From: CBDCWT01 sp965223305
GTDB taxonomy: Bacteria > Planctomycetota > Planctomycetia > Pirellulales > Pirellulaceae
Length of the DNA stretch: 64,000 nucleotides
Reading direction: 5' to 3'
Assembly: GCA_965223305.1 (NCBI GenBank)
Contig: CBDCWT010000086.1
Span: forward strand, 186,001-250,000
Both the position numbers and the translations under genes were made by a program. Position 1 is the first letter of the stretch. Each line of letters starts with the position of its first letter. Below are positions 38,449 through 47,421 of the stretch, in pieces. The notes under the pieces are model-generated. The model worked only from the letters and a program-made list of their open reading frames with translations. It was not told where the DNA came from and did no database searches.

Positions 38449-39486
38449 CTACAGATCGAGCTCATCCAGCTCGTCAATTAACTCATCGAGTTCGTCGTTG
38501 TCCTGCCGGGACATTCCTTCCTGCCGTTTGGCCATGCCGGCACCCACGGCTTCACGGCCGGCCAGTACCAGCTGCTCATCCCGTTCCTGGGCAGCCATCT
38601 CCGCGGCGGATTTGCCGCCGTCGGGCGCACCGAACAACTTCGATAGGTCGATCTTGAGACTGCTCGCCGCCTCCGCCGAACCGGCGATGACCGGCGTCTT
38701 ATGCTGCGGAAAAATGATGGCGTTTTCAGGACACACCCTGCTGCAAGCGGGACATCCTTTGCGGCAGTTGTCCGGCTGCTCGACCAGAATCGTCTCAGCC
38801 TGGTCGATGCCGTAAACCCCGAACAAGCAAAAGTCGATGCACTCCATGCAGTTCGTACAGCGGCTGAAGTCGATGACGGGATACCAGCGGCGGCCGGACT
38901 CCTCTTCGATTCGTACCGGGGTGGTTGCCGGCGTTTCGCCTAGCGCAGTACTGTTGGTCGGTTCGCGGTATCGCGCTAGCTGCTCCGGCTGCGGACTGCC
39001 CTGTATCCAGCCCCCCAGCTGAACGAGCTGCTGCTGATTCTCCTGCGCGATTCGTTTGATCTCCTCGATGTACGGTCGAGCCTCCGCATGCACACGTAGG
39101 TCGATACAGTAGATCTTGCGATCGGGTATCTGGCGTTGAGCCAGCACTCGCTGCTTGTCGTCTTCAACTGACTCTTCCTCGTCGTCCTCTTCCTCGTCAT
39201 CTCGCTGTATCAGGGAGAGGCCGACTTGCCCTGCGATGCCATGGCGATCCAAAGTCCAACGGGCTGCGCGTTCGTAGAGCCATGTTAGCAACACCATGTT
39301 GCCCTTGATCCCCTGCAGTGCGAGCATCCCCGTCCCGTCGGGGGAGAGGTCATATAGATGTGGAATAACAGTGACATCGATGCCGGGTTCCATCAACAAT
39401 TCGGCCACGATGTCTTCTTCTAGACCTCGCTTGGCGGGGTTTTGACTTTGACCTTGTGAGACGACAACGGCGATTCGTTTGGCCAT
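38449..39486 (-). CDS. Two-[4Fe-4S]-cluster protein with an uncharacterised N-terminal domain
   Basis: The 345-residue protein ends with a ferredoxin-type pair of cluster motifs. One is C210-x2-C213-x2-C216-x3-C220 (CTNCMECIDFC); the other is C241-x3-C245-x2-C248-x3-C252 (CRKGCPACSRVC). All eight cysteines are present. The N-terminal 100 residues form a Rossmann-like alternating pattern (RIAVVVSQGQ, IDVTVIPHLYDLSP, NMVLLTWLYERAA) that I do not recognise. A very acidic linker (DDEEEDDEEE) follows. It should be an electron carrier or a cluster-bearing subunit of an enzyme. The start is the ATG at 39486, 11 codons inside the open frame. It lies downstream of the GcvH-like and radical SAM genes on the same strand. 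Confidence 0.85.
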   Translation of the reverse strand: MAKRIAVVVSQGQSQNPAKRGLEEDIVAELLMEPGIDVTVIPHLYDLSPDGTGMLALQGIKGNMVLLTWLYERAARWTLDRHGIAGQVGLSLIQRDDEEEDDEEESVEDDKQRVLAQRQIPDRKIYCIDLRVHAEARPYIEEIKRIAQENQQQLVQLGGWIQGSPQPEQLARYREPTNSTALGETPATTPVRIEEESGRRWYPVIDFSRCTNCMECIDFCLFGVYGIDQAETILVEQPDNCRKGCPACSRVCPENAIIFPQHKTPVIAGSAEAASSLKIDLSKLFGAPDGGKSAAEMAAQERDEQLVLAGREAVGAGMAKRQEGMSRQDNDELDELIDELDELDL

Positions 39487-39688
39487 GGTAGTTTGGTGCT
39501 CGCTGTCAGCAGTCAGCAACCGGTCGACAAGTCAATGACTCTGCCAGCCGGCAGCATGGGGTTCGATGTGGGACGCTTGGATCAATCATACCCGGAAGCG
39601 TCAGTCTTGAAGTTTGTGTTTCCGCTTAAATCGTCGGTGCGAAGAAGACAGGGATTCGCCGTGTTCTGCTGCACAATCTCGTTCGATC

Positions 39689-40144
39689 TCAGCTCAATTG
39701 TCCTTTGATGGTCCGCTGCGTCACCTCCCAGACCGCCTCCAAGTGTTCAATATATGCCTCCGGTGACAGCAGCTCCTCCGCGGCCCCCGCCAGCTCGAAC
39801 AGCCAACCCCGCTCGTACTTGTCGACGTTGATCGTCGACGGATCGGCAAGCAAGTCATCATTGAACACGACAAGCTGACCCGGTGTGGGAGCATATAGGG
39901 CACTTTCGGCTTTCTTACTCTCGATCGACCCGATCTCCTGTCGCTCGGCCAGCGTCGTGCCGGCGTCGACAATCCATTCGAGAAAATAGACGTCCTGCAA
40001 CAAGCGAACTGCGTAGGCGGTAAACCCGAAACGCAGCCGTTGCTCTCCTTGCCGCCTGGCCCACATGTGGTTTCTGGCGTAGTGGCGGTCAGTGGGGAAA
40101 CGGGCCTCGTATTCCCCCATCATAAACACCAGCTCACCACTCAT
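39689..40144 (-). CDS. GcvH-like lipoyl-domain protein
   Basis: The 151-residue protein has the glycine cleavage H-protein layout. In IGSIESKKAESALYAPTPGQ the lysine K78 is the expected lipoylation site (ESVKA in classical GcvH), followed by VVFNDDLLADPSTIN and a late GWLFEL. The N-terminus (FMMGEYEARFPTDRHYARNH) is not that of a typical GcvH, and no gcvT or gcvP lies nearby. It may therefore be a lipoate-dependent carrier for another pathway, in the manner of LbpA-type proteins. Its ATG overlaps the stop of the radical SAM gene (4 nt), so the two are translationally coupled. The 4Fe-4S gene follows after 202 nt. Confidence 0.85.
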   Translation of the reverse strand: MSGELVFMMGEYEARFPTDRHYARNHMWARRQGEQRLRFGFTAYAVRLLQDVYFLEWIVDAGTTLAERQEIGSIESKKAESALYAPTPGQLVVFNDDLLADPSTINVDKYERGWLFELAGAAEELLSPEAYIEHLEAVWEVTQRTIKGQLS

Positions 40145-41448
40145 GTATAGCGCACCCCCCGGTGCTCCGCCTCGAAGAAGGCGGGCAACAGACCGTCGAC
40201 CTCCAACAGCCCGCGGCGTGTCAATTCAATACGGTCTCCGTCGAGCGTCAACGATCCGGCCGCAGCGTGCGAGTCCCATACTTCTCGCCAAAGATCCAAG
40301 ATCTCGGCGCCGAACTTGTTGCGGAAATAGCCGGCATCCAAGTAGCCGCGTTTTAGCTGCAGGATCATCTCGCGGATCAGCAACTGGTGTGATGAAGGTC
40401 GCAAGGCGCGGCCGAGAGGGAGCCGGTCTTTCTCGAGCAGAGCGCCGACATACTCGCCCCACTCTGCAATGTTTTGATAGTGGACGCCTGACACATGACC
40501 GAAGCTGGCGATGCCCGTGGCCAGTAGGTCGGAGCCCATCCAGAGATTGTCACGGTAGCTGAAGTTCGTGCGGCCGGGATCCTTAACCATGGTGTATGCG
40601 CTGGAGACGTGATAGCCGGCAGACGCCAGCTCGTCGTATGCGTAATCGACCCAGGCTCGTTTGGTGGGCCAGTCAGCGACCGCTGTTTCCTTCTGATCGC
40701 CGAGGATGTCCTGAGAATAGACTGTATTGAAAGGTAACTCCATTTGGTAAATCGTAACGCTCTGAGGAGACAGCTGGATTGTCTGCCGGATGTTCTCCCG
40801 CCAGTTCTCCCATGTCTCGCCGACCATCCCCGCGATCAAATCGATGTTCACGTTTGGAAATCCGACTTCGGTAATCCACTCCCAACTTCTGAGAATCTCA
40901 CGAGACAAGTGAGCTCGGCCGTTTTCCTTGAGCACCTGGTCGTCAAAGTTCTCGACCCCGAGACTCAGGCGTGTCGTGCCGATATCGCGGATGGCTTTTA
41001 ACTTGGGCAATGACAGCGTGCCCGGTTCACACTCGAACGTCACCTCTTCTGCCAAGTCCCAATGAACGTTGGTCCTGAGCCGGTCAACCAGCGAGGTTAG
41101 CTGTGTTGCGCTTAGGAAAGACGGTGTGCCTCCACCGAAGTAGACGAATCGAAACGGCCTTTCCCCCAAGACTGGCAGGCGGCTGACCAACTCGATCTCA
41201 CGTGAAATGGCGGAAACATAGGTTTCGATTTCCGCGGCGTTTCTCTCCGTGAACACCTTGAAATAGCAGAATTTGCATCGCTTGCGGCAGAACGGAATGT
41301 GCAGGTAGAGCCCTAGCGGGACTTCGGCCGGAGGCGCAGCGAAGGCGGCTTCGACCTCGGCGGCTTGGTCGCGCGTCCAGAGCGAGAACGGTGGATAGTT
41401 GGAGATGAAGTAACTGCCGACTTCGGTCTTAGTGGAATCGGTTGCCAT
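40141..41448 (-). CDS. Radical SAM protein, HemW/HemN-like
   Basis: The 435-residue protein carries the radical SAM motif C54-x3-C58-x2-C61 in HIPFCRKRCKFCYFKVF, with the HemN/HemW-typical HIPFC lead, then FVYFGGGTPSFLS and TFECEPGTL and a mid-protein NIDLIAGMVGETWENW. The C-terminal part resembles the HemW/HemN winged-helix region. HemN oxidises coproporphyrinogen III; HemW delivers heme. The tight coupling to a lipoyl-carrier gene suggests a different job, perhaps acting on a substrate carried by that protein. The first 40 residues are an extension not usual in HemW. Function therefore stays open. Confidence 0.86.
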   Translation of the reverse strand: MATDSTKTEVGSYFISNYPPFSLWTRDQAAEVEAAFAAPPAEVPLGLYLHIPFCRKRCKFCYFKVFTERNAAEIETYVSAISREIELVSRLPVLGERPFRFVYFGGGTPSFLSATQLTSLVDRLRTNVHWDLAEEVTFECEPGTLSLPKLKAIRDIGTTRLSLGVENFDDQVLKENGRAHLSREILRSWEWITEVGFPNVNIDLIAGMVGETWENWRENIRQTIQLSPQSVTIYQMELPFNTVYSQDILGDQKETAVADWPTKRAWVDYAYDELASAGYHVSSAYTMVKDPGRTNFSYRDNLWMGSDLLATGIASFGHVSGVHYQNIAEWGEYVGALLEKDRLPLGRALRPSSHQLLIREMILQLKRGYLDAGYFRNKFGAEILDLWREVWDSHAAAGSLTLDGDRIELTRRGLLEVDGLLPAFFEAEHRGVRYT

Positions 41449-41525
41449 GGTTCGCGCCTTCGCCCCGAGGGCTGCCTGGCTGGGGATCGCTCGTTTCGTT
41501 AAAGCTGTGTCCTATCCTGTGGCGG

Positions 41526-42629
41526 CTATTTCTCGCCAAAACAGTAGATCACGCCCTCATCGCTGGCGATGACTAACCGCCGGTTAGCCACTGCCGGCGA
41601 TGCCGTGAAGCCACCTCCGGCTTCATACTCCCAACTCTTTTCTCCCGTGGCGGCATCCAACCCGTAGATCCGACCGTCCGAAGAACCGACAAACACTCGC
41701 TCACCCACAAGAACTGGCGACGAGTCAATTCGCTGCTTGGCAGAAAAGGTCCACAACGGGCTGCCATCTTGAGGATCAAGGGCTTGTACGCTGCGGTTGC
41801 GGCTGCCCACGACAACAAGTTGCGAGCTCACCGCGGCAGAACTCCGGTAGGGTTGTCCACCTCGTTTGGGCTTGAACGTCCAAACCCGATTGGCCTTTTT
41901 CCAGTCGATGCAGAAAAACTCACCAGCTTCGGTTCCGAAGAAGACGTGATCGCCCAGCACAGCCGGTGTCACTCCCGTCGGCCCCCCAATGTCGACCTGA
42001 GCGACTGCAGTCCCGCCGGAAACTTCGACGATGTGTAGCTTGCCGTCACAGCCGGCAAGAAAAACACGGTCACCAGCTACGGTTGGAGTACAGCGAATCT
42101 GGTCGTTGATCTGATGTTGCCAGACTAACTCGCCGCTGTCGGCGTCCAAGCAGTACAGCGATGCGTCCTGCGAGCCGACCAGCACGGTGTCGCCGTGGAA
42201 GTTGGCGCTCGAGTCGATCTCGGCCTGTGTTTCGAAGTCCCACTTCAGCTCGCCGTTGGCCGTGTCGAGGCAATAAAAGCGGCCGTCGTAGTCCCCGATA
42301 TATAGCAGCCCGTCCTGGATGGCTGGTGATCCAATGAACCCACTGTCCGTCTTGTGCTCCCAGCGCTTGCCGCCCGTTGCCAGATCGATCGCGAACACCG
42401 TGCCGTCCAGGTCACCGATGTAGACCACGCCGTCGACGATCGCCGCTGCGGCCTCGAAAGCTCCGTCCTCGACCTTGAATTCCCAGAGCAGTTGAAGATC
42501 CTGCGGCAACGACCCTCGCGCGACACCGGTCGACTGCGAATCGGCGCGAAACAGCGGCCAGTCGTTGCCGTATAACTCCGAGTTGATCATAACCGCAACA
42601 GCGAGACAGCCGATCAACAACCTCGACAT
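41526..42629 (-). CDS. Secreted PQQ-like beta-propeller protein
   Basis: The 367-residue protein has a signal peptide (MSRLLIGCLAVAVMINSELY) and seven or eight repeats of the PQQ-enzyme-like blade. Examples are VYIGDLDGTVFAIDLATGGK, LYIGDYDGRFYCLDTANGEL and VFVGSSDGRIYGLDAATGEK, each ending with a tryptophan-containing strand. No catalytic residues of quinoprotein dehydrogenases are seen, so this is probably a non-enzymatic propeller, as in BamB-type proteins, rather than an alcohol dehydrogenase. The start at 42629 is backed by GGAGGA 12-17 nt upstream; two in-frame ATGs lie further up. It sits in the middle of the seven-gene minus-strand block. Confidence 0.88.
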   Translation of the reverse strand: MSRLLIGCLAVAVMINSELYGNDWPLFRADSQSTGVARGSLPQDLQLLWEFKVEDGAFEAAAAIVDGVVYIGDLDGTVFAIDLATGGKRWEHKTDSGFIGSPAIQDGLLYIGDYDGRFYCLDTANGELKWDFETQAEIDSSANFHGDTVLVGSQDASLYCLDADSGELVWQHQINDQIRCTPTVAGDRVFLAGCDGKLHIVEVSGGTAVAQVDIGGPTGVTPAVLGDHVFFGTEAGEFFCIDWKKANRVWTFKPKRGGQPYRSSAAVSSQLVVVGSRNRSVQALDPQDGSPLWTFSAKQRIDSSPVLVGERVFVGSSDGRIYGLDAATGEKSWEYEAGGGFTASPAVANRRLVIASDEGVIYCFGEK

Positions 42630-42728
42630 ATGTGATTCCTCCATTGTCGTGGAACAAACCCCGAGAAGCGGTTTGTGGTCCATTGTACCAGAACGCTGTT
42701 CAGCAGTGAGAAAGTCGTTTGCTCGATG

Positions 42729-43880
42729 TCATCGATACGCTTCGCGGTAGAGCGTCAACAGTTCTTGTTCGCCAACCGTCCGAGGATTAAAAGTCGCCGT
42801 CCATTGAGAGGCTGCACCTTGGGCCAACTCGGCTAAATGGTCTTCGGCGACACCGCAGTCAGAGATGCAGGTTGCCAACTCGGCCTTGCTGACCAAACCG
42901 GCAACGAAATCAGCTAATCCAGCGGCGTCTGTACAGGGTGGCAATCCGTTCCCCTGGCTGCCAGCATTAAGGAGATCTCGGTACCAATGGCCGACTTCCT
43001 CGGCGTTGAATCGGATGACGTGCGGTAGCATGATTCCAATTGCTTCGCCATGCACGATTCCGTACGTCGCCGTCAGCGGGTTGGCTAACGCGTGCGTCGC
43101 ACCCAACATCGAGTTCTCGATGGCCAAGCCGGCGAAGCAGGCACCCAGCTGCATACCGCTACGGGCCTCTAAATCCTGGGGGTCGTCCAGCACGCGGGCG
43201 AAGTTCGCCGCAAGCAGCTGCCAAGCCTCGCGGCTGAAAGCCAAGGATATCGGGTTGCGGCGCTTGGTTACGGATGTTTCCAGCGCGTGCGCGATGGCGT
43301 CGATACCGGTCAGGGCGGTGACCCTGGCCGGTTGCGTGAGTGTCAGTTGTGGGTCCAGCAACGCAATGCGGCAGGCTGCTTTCTTGTCCCCGCAGGCCAT
43401 CTTGACCTTGGTCGCGGCATCTGAGATTAACGCGAATGACTGGGCTTCACTGCCGGTACCAGCGGTCGTCGGCACGGCGATCATCGGCAACATCGGTCGC
43501 AGCGCTTTGCCCACGCCCCAATAGTCGCTCATCGCCCCGCCGTTGCTGAACAGAAAATTAACCCCTTTGGCACAGTCCATGGCACTGCCACCGCCGAGTC
43601 CGATCAACAACTCAGGACTATGGCGGCGAGCCACCTTGGTCGCGGCGTCGACGTCATCGGTGGTGGGATTCTCGTGCACGTCCGTAAAGCAATGAACTTC
43701 GATGCCCGCCTTTTCTAGTGCCTCGATGCCCAACGCCGTGTGCCCCGCTTCGAGGACTCCTGGGTCGCTGATCAACAAAACGCGGCGTGCTCCTAGCTCC
43801 GAAGCGAGTTCGCCGAGCGTTGCAAGCTTGCCAACGCCGAAGACGATGCGCGTTCTTGGTTGGAAGTCGAAGGGGATCAC
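42729..43880 (-). CDS. Iron-containing alcohol dehydrogenase (group III)
   Basis: The product of about 383 residues begins IPFDFQPRTRIVFGVGKL, the usual N-terminus of Fe-ADH family proteins, and has GGGSAMDCAKGVNFL (NAD binding), PTTAGTGSEAQSFALI and the metal-binding region GATHALANPLTATYGIVHGE..MLPHVI with the expected histidines. It interconverts alcohols and aldehydes with NAD(P)H. I start it at GTG 43880 because the family begins there; the frame is open to a TTG at 43952, which adds 24 unconserved residues. Neither has a strong ribosome-binding site. The aldehyde dehydrogenase gene lies just upstream, suggesting a shared aldehyde intermediate. Confidence 0.88.
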   Translation of the reverse strand: MIPFDFQPRTRIVFGVGKLATLGELASELGARRVLLISDPGVLEAGHTALGIEALEKAGIEVHCFTDVHENPTTDDVDAATKVARRHSPELLIGLGGGSAMDCAKGVNFLFSNGGAMSDYWGVGKALRPMLPMIAVPTTAGTGSEAQSFALISDAATKVKMACGDKKAACRIALLDPQLTLTQPARVTALTGIDAIAHALETSVTKRRNPISLAFSREAWQLLAANFARVLDDPQDLEARSGMQLGACFAGLAIENSMLGATHALANPLTATYGIVHGEAIGIMLPHVIRFNAEEVGHWYRDLLNAGSQGNGLPPCTDAAGLADFVAGLVSKAELATCISDCGVAEDHLAELAQGAASQWTATFNPRTVGEQELLTLYREAYR

Positions 43881-43988
43881 GCTGGATAGGACAGTGAGAG
43901 GATGGAGAGTCTTCAGTGGCCAATCGTCACCGCTCGACCACGGCGTGGACAAATCGGTTCGGCGGTGACAGCCCCAGACGACAGAGGA

Positions 43989-45443
43989 TTAATTCGTTGC
44001 TGTTTGTGGCAGCGTGGCTTCCCGTTCTTCCGACATTTGGTAAGCCCGCGAGCGGAAGAGGAAGTCAATAATATTGCCCTCGTGCGGCTGCAGCCAATTC
44101 AATTTAGTTGTCGGCAGCGGACCGATGTTCAGTCGGTCGATATGGGTCGCATTGGTCAGTTCGCCGATCCACTCCTCGTTTTGGGTGATGGCTGTCCCGA
44201 CAAGCGTCGGTCCGATCCGGGCCAACATCTGCTCTTGTGGACACTGAACCACGGTGGAGAACGGAAACATATATTCTTTCTTGGCGATCTCCTTCTCCGG
44301 TGAATCGCAGTGAACCACCATTGGGCGCAGATAGGCGCAGCGTTCTTGTTCGACGAGCCGCTGACCGTGCTCGGCGGTCATGTGCGTCACGCCGGCTTCC
44401 TGGAGGTCACTTTCAATCATCCCCCAGACGGCATTGGCCATACCCGGCACCGTGAAAGCGGCGAGCGCAGCATCCGGATCGCCCGGAGGTTTGACTTCGA
44501 TCGGTCCGATCCGGGCCGCGATGGCTTCGGCAATCTCTCTGGTGTGGCGTGATGCCCAGATGCCCGAGCAGTTGATGCATCCTCGACCGCTGTTGATGTA
44601 GATACTCTCCACCATGATGTCGAGATATCGTTCCCAATCATCGACTTCGTCGTCACCCAGCAGGATCTTCGAGAAGCCGGGCCCGTGCGCCTGAACGCGG
44701 GGGTTGCCTTTGTATTGCTCGACCGTGGCAGTGCCGCCAAAAATCATGGCTCGCTCGCTGGCGCTCAATACAGCCGCTCCCGCTTCTGGTCCCCCCGGAT
44801 AGAGCGCGAACACTTCGGATGGTATTCCTGCTTCGACGAAAGCCGCCATCATGCGGTAGGGGGTCCACGGTTCCTGTGGGCCGGGCTTGAGAATCAAGCC
44901 TAACTGCAACGGGATTGCGGGCAGCCACAACGTGTGGACGCCAGGCGAGTTAGACGGCAAGACCGCGCTCAGAGCGGATGCCTGAGCTTGGTAGCTGACC
45001 ACCACCCCTCGGCCCTCAACGCCATAACCGCGGCTGAGGATGTCCAGATCCAACCCACGGGTCAAGCAGTCGAGGATCGTGCTCATGTTTCGCAACACAA
45101 ACGAGTTCTTGGACATGTTGGCCTGGCACATGTGCTCAGGCAGCCCTGTGGTAGCCGACTGTTGGTGTGCAAATTCAGCCGGCGATTGGCTACCGTCGCC
45201 GATCGGCAAGGTACCGCTTTCGTAAAGGTCCGCGGCGACCTTGAGCTTCTCGATGATCTCGCCGCAAGACATCTCCAAGAGCCGTCTCCGCGCTCGGTGC
45301 GCCTGCCGTAGGTCACGCTGGATGATCCCGCCGTTGGATTGGCTAACCTGTGCGATCGGCTCCCCCGTTGCGAAATGGAGCACGTTGTCTTTTTCGAGCG
45401 AGTCGTAAGGTTTACCCCAGCGAATGATTGGAATGTTCAGCAC
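43989..45443 (-). CDS. Aldehyde dehydrogenase superfamily protein (possible acyl reductase)
   Basis: The 484-residue protein has the ALDH fold: LPSNSPGVHTLWLPAIPL replaces the usual PWNFP..., FGGTATVEQY (NAD-binding turn) follows, and the catalytic cysteine region is NSGRGCINCSGIW (C289, with C292 nearby). A canonical catalytic glutamate at the ELGGK position is not obvious. That change and the lead-in sequence are closer to acylating or LuxC-like acyl reductases than to ordinary aldehyde oxidisers. Being next to an adenylating LuxE/PaaK-like enzyme and an alcohol dehydrogenase, it may reduce an activated acyl group to an aldehyde. The start is GTG at 45443 with AAAGGAG 10-16 nt upstream. Confidence 0.88.
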   Translation of the reverse strand: MLNIPIIRWGKPYDSLEKDNVLHFATGEPIAQVSQSNGGIIQRDLRQAHRARRRLLEMSCGEIIEKLKVAADLYESGTLPIGDGSQSPAEFAHQQSATTGLPEHMCQANMSKNSFVLRNMSTILDCLTRGLDLDILSRGYGVEGRGVVVSYQAQASALSAVLPSNSPGVHTLWLPAIPLQLGLILKPGPQEPWTPYRMMAAFVEAGIPSEVFALYPGGPEAGAAVLSASERAMIFGGTATVEQYKGNPRVQAHGPGFSKILLGDDEVDDWERYLDIMVESIYINSGRGCINCSGIWASRHTREIAEAIAARIGPIEVKPPGDPDAALAAFTVPGMANAVWGMIESDLQEAGVTHMTAEHGQRLVEQERCAYLRPMVVHCDSPEKEIAKKEYMFPFSTVVQCPQEQMLARIGPTLVGTAITQNEEWIGELTNATHIDRLNIGPLPTTKLNWLQPHEGNIIDFLFRSRAYQMSEEREATLPQTATN

Positions 45444-45826
45444 CGTCGGTAAACTCCTTTCGTTTGCCGGAGATGAAAAACGCCGGCGCCAGGCAAAACT
45501 TGTCTAGCTAGGCTTTGTCGGAAAAGTAACTTCCCCCACCTAGCCCCTCCGGCAGGGAGGTCGTGCAGCTTCAAACTTAGTGCGTGATTTCGTCTTTCTT
45601 TACTCTTCCCTTGGGGAACTGGGAAACCGTGGGCTAACGCCCAGCGGCTGATTGGGCGCGTAGCCGAACTCGCCAGAGTTTGGTGGACTGCATGAAGCGT
45701 AAAAGTTGCACAGCCTCCAGGGCAGAGAGGAATATATCGTGTCCAGCCTGCCTTTGCTGTTTCCAATTCGTGCGAGGTCGCCAGCGCCTTGCTCGTCGAT
45801 TTTTCGCCACGCGCCGACTGTCGTTG
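45444..45826. repeat. Intergenic region with REP-A, REP-B and a second duplicated block
   Basis: This 383-bp gap within the seven-gene block holds three repeats. About 45560-45612 (AACTTAGTGCGTGATTTCGT, then CTTTCTTTACTC) matches 47578-47626. A REP-B hairpin follows at about 45625-45652 and a REP-A hairpin at 45664-45683. The open frames here are repeats read through and are not genes. Confidence 0.72.
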
Positions 45827-46942
45827 CTAGTAGACGCCGACCGTTGTCGCGGTCGCAAGCTCGTGAAACGGCCGCACTCCACTGATCCCATCCCATGGGT
45901 AAGCGGAGTAGGGAGCTTCTCGCTCGCCTTCGTCCCGCTCGAGGAAGCCGGGTACGAAGAACTCCTTCGTCAAAGTCGTTAGCCGGGCTCGACCCGTTGC
46001 CCCATAGTCGACTACTTGCGCTGGATCGGCGAAATCAACGACCTCGACGACCGCCCGCGGCTGAGGCGCATAGTAAGTAATCTTGTAGCCGTCTTCAGCA
46101 GTCACCGGTTTGCTGCAGGCCAGACCCATGAGGGTGTTGCCATACGTTGGCGTCATGTAGATGCCACTCTGCTCCGGCGGTCCGCCAAAATACTCCTCGA
46201 CGCAAAAGCGGGTCCACTGAGGGGTAAACTCAGTTCCCCCGGAGAAGATCCCGGTGATCCCCGTCTCGGCAAAACTCTCTCCTCGATCTTCCAACGCCTG
46301 GCACAACGACTCCAGCAACTTCGGCGTGGCAAACATGCATTTGATGTCGTGGCCTGCCGACAGGACGGTCACCGCTTGGTCGATGCAGTGCCGCTTGTAC
46401 TCTTCCAAATGCTCCATCCAGCCTTTCTTGATAAGCTTCACGACCCAACGGGGGTCGAGGTCGATGCAGAAGCAGATTCCGCCCCGGTGTTGGCAGAGGT
46501 GCTCGACTGCCAACCGCAAGCGGCGCGGCCCGGAAGGTCCCAGCATCAACCAGTTCGCGCCGCGGGGAAAGTACTGATCGGGCAGAGTCTCGCTGAACAT
46601 CTCGTAGTCGATTCGAAAGTCGTCGACCACCACACGGCTCTTCGGAATCCCCGTGGTCCCACCTGTCTCGAAAACGAAAACGGGTCGATCGGCGTAGGCC
46701 TTGGGGACCCAACGCCGTACCGGACCCCCACGTAGCCACTCGTCCTCGAACAAGGGGAATTTCTTCAGGTCATCGAACGTCTGGACTTCCTTGAGCGGGT
46801 CGAACTTCAACTCGGATTTCTTCTCTAACCAGAAGGGGCACCCGGTTGATTCATGAAAGTGCCATTGCACGATTTCATGAGTGTGTGCGTCGAGCTGCTG
46901 ACGGGCAAGATTGGCGGATGAGCCGGATTCCACTGCACTCAT
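45827..46942 (-). CDS. LuxE/phenylacetate-CoA ligase-like adenylating enzyme
   Basis: The 371-residue protein has the AMP-binding loop ETGGTTGIPKSRVV (about residues 92-105), a FSGGTEFTPQW motif and late YGATGRARLTTLT (adenylation core A8-like). It lacks the C-terminal subdomain length of full acyl-CoA ligases. This size and layout resemble LuxE acyl-protein synthetases and PaaK-like proteins. It should activate a carboxylic acid as acyl-AMP and hand it on. The gene lies upstream of the ALDH/LuxC-like and Fe-ADH genes. The frame is open to 47113; the ATG at 46942 is preferred because the residues before it are not conserved-looking and AAGGAAA precedes it. Confidence 0.85.
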   Translation of the reverse strand: MSAVESGSSANLARQQLDAHTHEIVQWHFHESTGCPFWLEKKSELKFDPLKEVQTFDDLKKFPLFEDEWLRGGPVRRWVPKAYADRPVFVFETGGTTGIPKSRVVVDDFRIDYEMFSETLPDQYFPRGANWLMLGPSGPRRLRLAVEHLCQHRGGICFCIDLDPRWVVKLIKKGWMEHLEEYKRHCIDQAVTVLSAGHDIKCMFATPKLLESLCQALEDRGESFAETGITGIFSGGTEFTPQWTRFCVEEYFGGPPEQSGIYMTPTYGNTLMGLACSKPVTAEDGYKITYYAPQPRAVVEVVDFADPAQVVDYGATGRARLTTLTKEFFVPGFLERDEGEREAPYSAYPWDGISGVRPFHELATATTVGVY

Positions 46943-47133
46943 CGTGGGTTTCCTTGACAACTCTGAGGATGACGGAAAAGGCTGTTGGCCGATAGGCCGG
47001 GGGGGTGTACTTAGTCCCTTGAAAATACACAAGTTAGCGACTGACGGCAACCGCCTGTTAGAGGTTACAACGGGCCCGCAGGCGGCGTCATGCGTTTGAT
47101 GAGGCACGAACATCCGCCGCGCATACGGCTCTA

Positions 47134-47421
47134 TCAGGCCCGCTTCCGCGGTCGCGGTTTGGCCTGGACTAGAAACAGCGCCACACAGCCAGCAGCAAGC
47201 ACCAGGAAGGGTATCAGTTTGGTGCCGAAATTCTGCAGCGCGGCGCCTGGACTGTCGGATGTGAACAGGGCCGCCAGAAAAAAGCCCGTCGCGTTCACGA
47301 TCGCGACGGTGGCCAGGATCTCCAACTTAAAGGGATTGCCGAGCAGCACTAGCCCGACCACCGCTAACAAAAGACCGTTGACCAGCAACAGGCCCAAGAT
47401 CACCGTTCCAATCGTGCCCAT
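47134..47421 (-). CDS. Small hydrophobic membrane protein
   Basis: The 95-residue protein has three predicted membrane segments (about residues 5-27, 33-55 and 68-86) and a basic tail KPRPRKRA. No cysteine pair, signal or known motif is seen. It stands alone between the adenylating-enzyme gene and a repeat-rich stretch. The amino-acid pattern is that of a real inner-membrane protein, but the family is not recognised. Similar small proteins sometimes accompany respiratory complexes; there is no such context here. Confidence 0.6.
   Translation of the reverse strand: MGTIGTVILGLLLVNGLLLAVVGLVLLGNPFKLEILATVAIVNATGFFLAALFTSDSPGAALQNFGTKLIPFLVLAAGCVALFLVQAKPRPRKRA

Noticed and set aside
46016..46735. 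239-codon plus-strand open frame
   Set aside because: It is antisense to the adenylating enzyme, which has the GGTTGIPK motif and a proper start.
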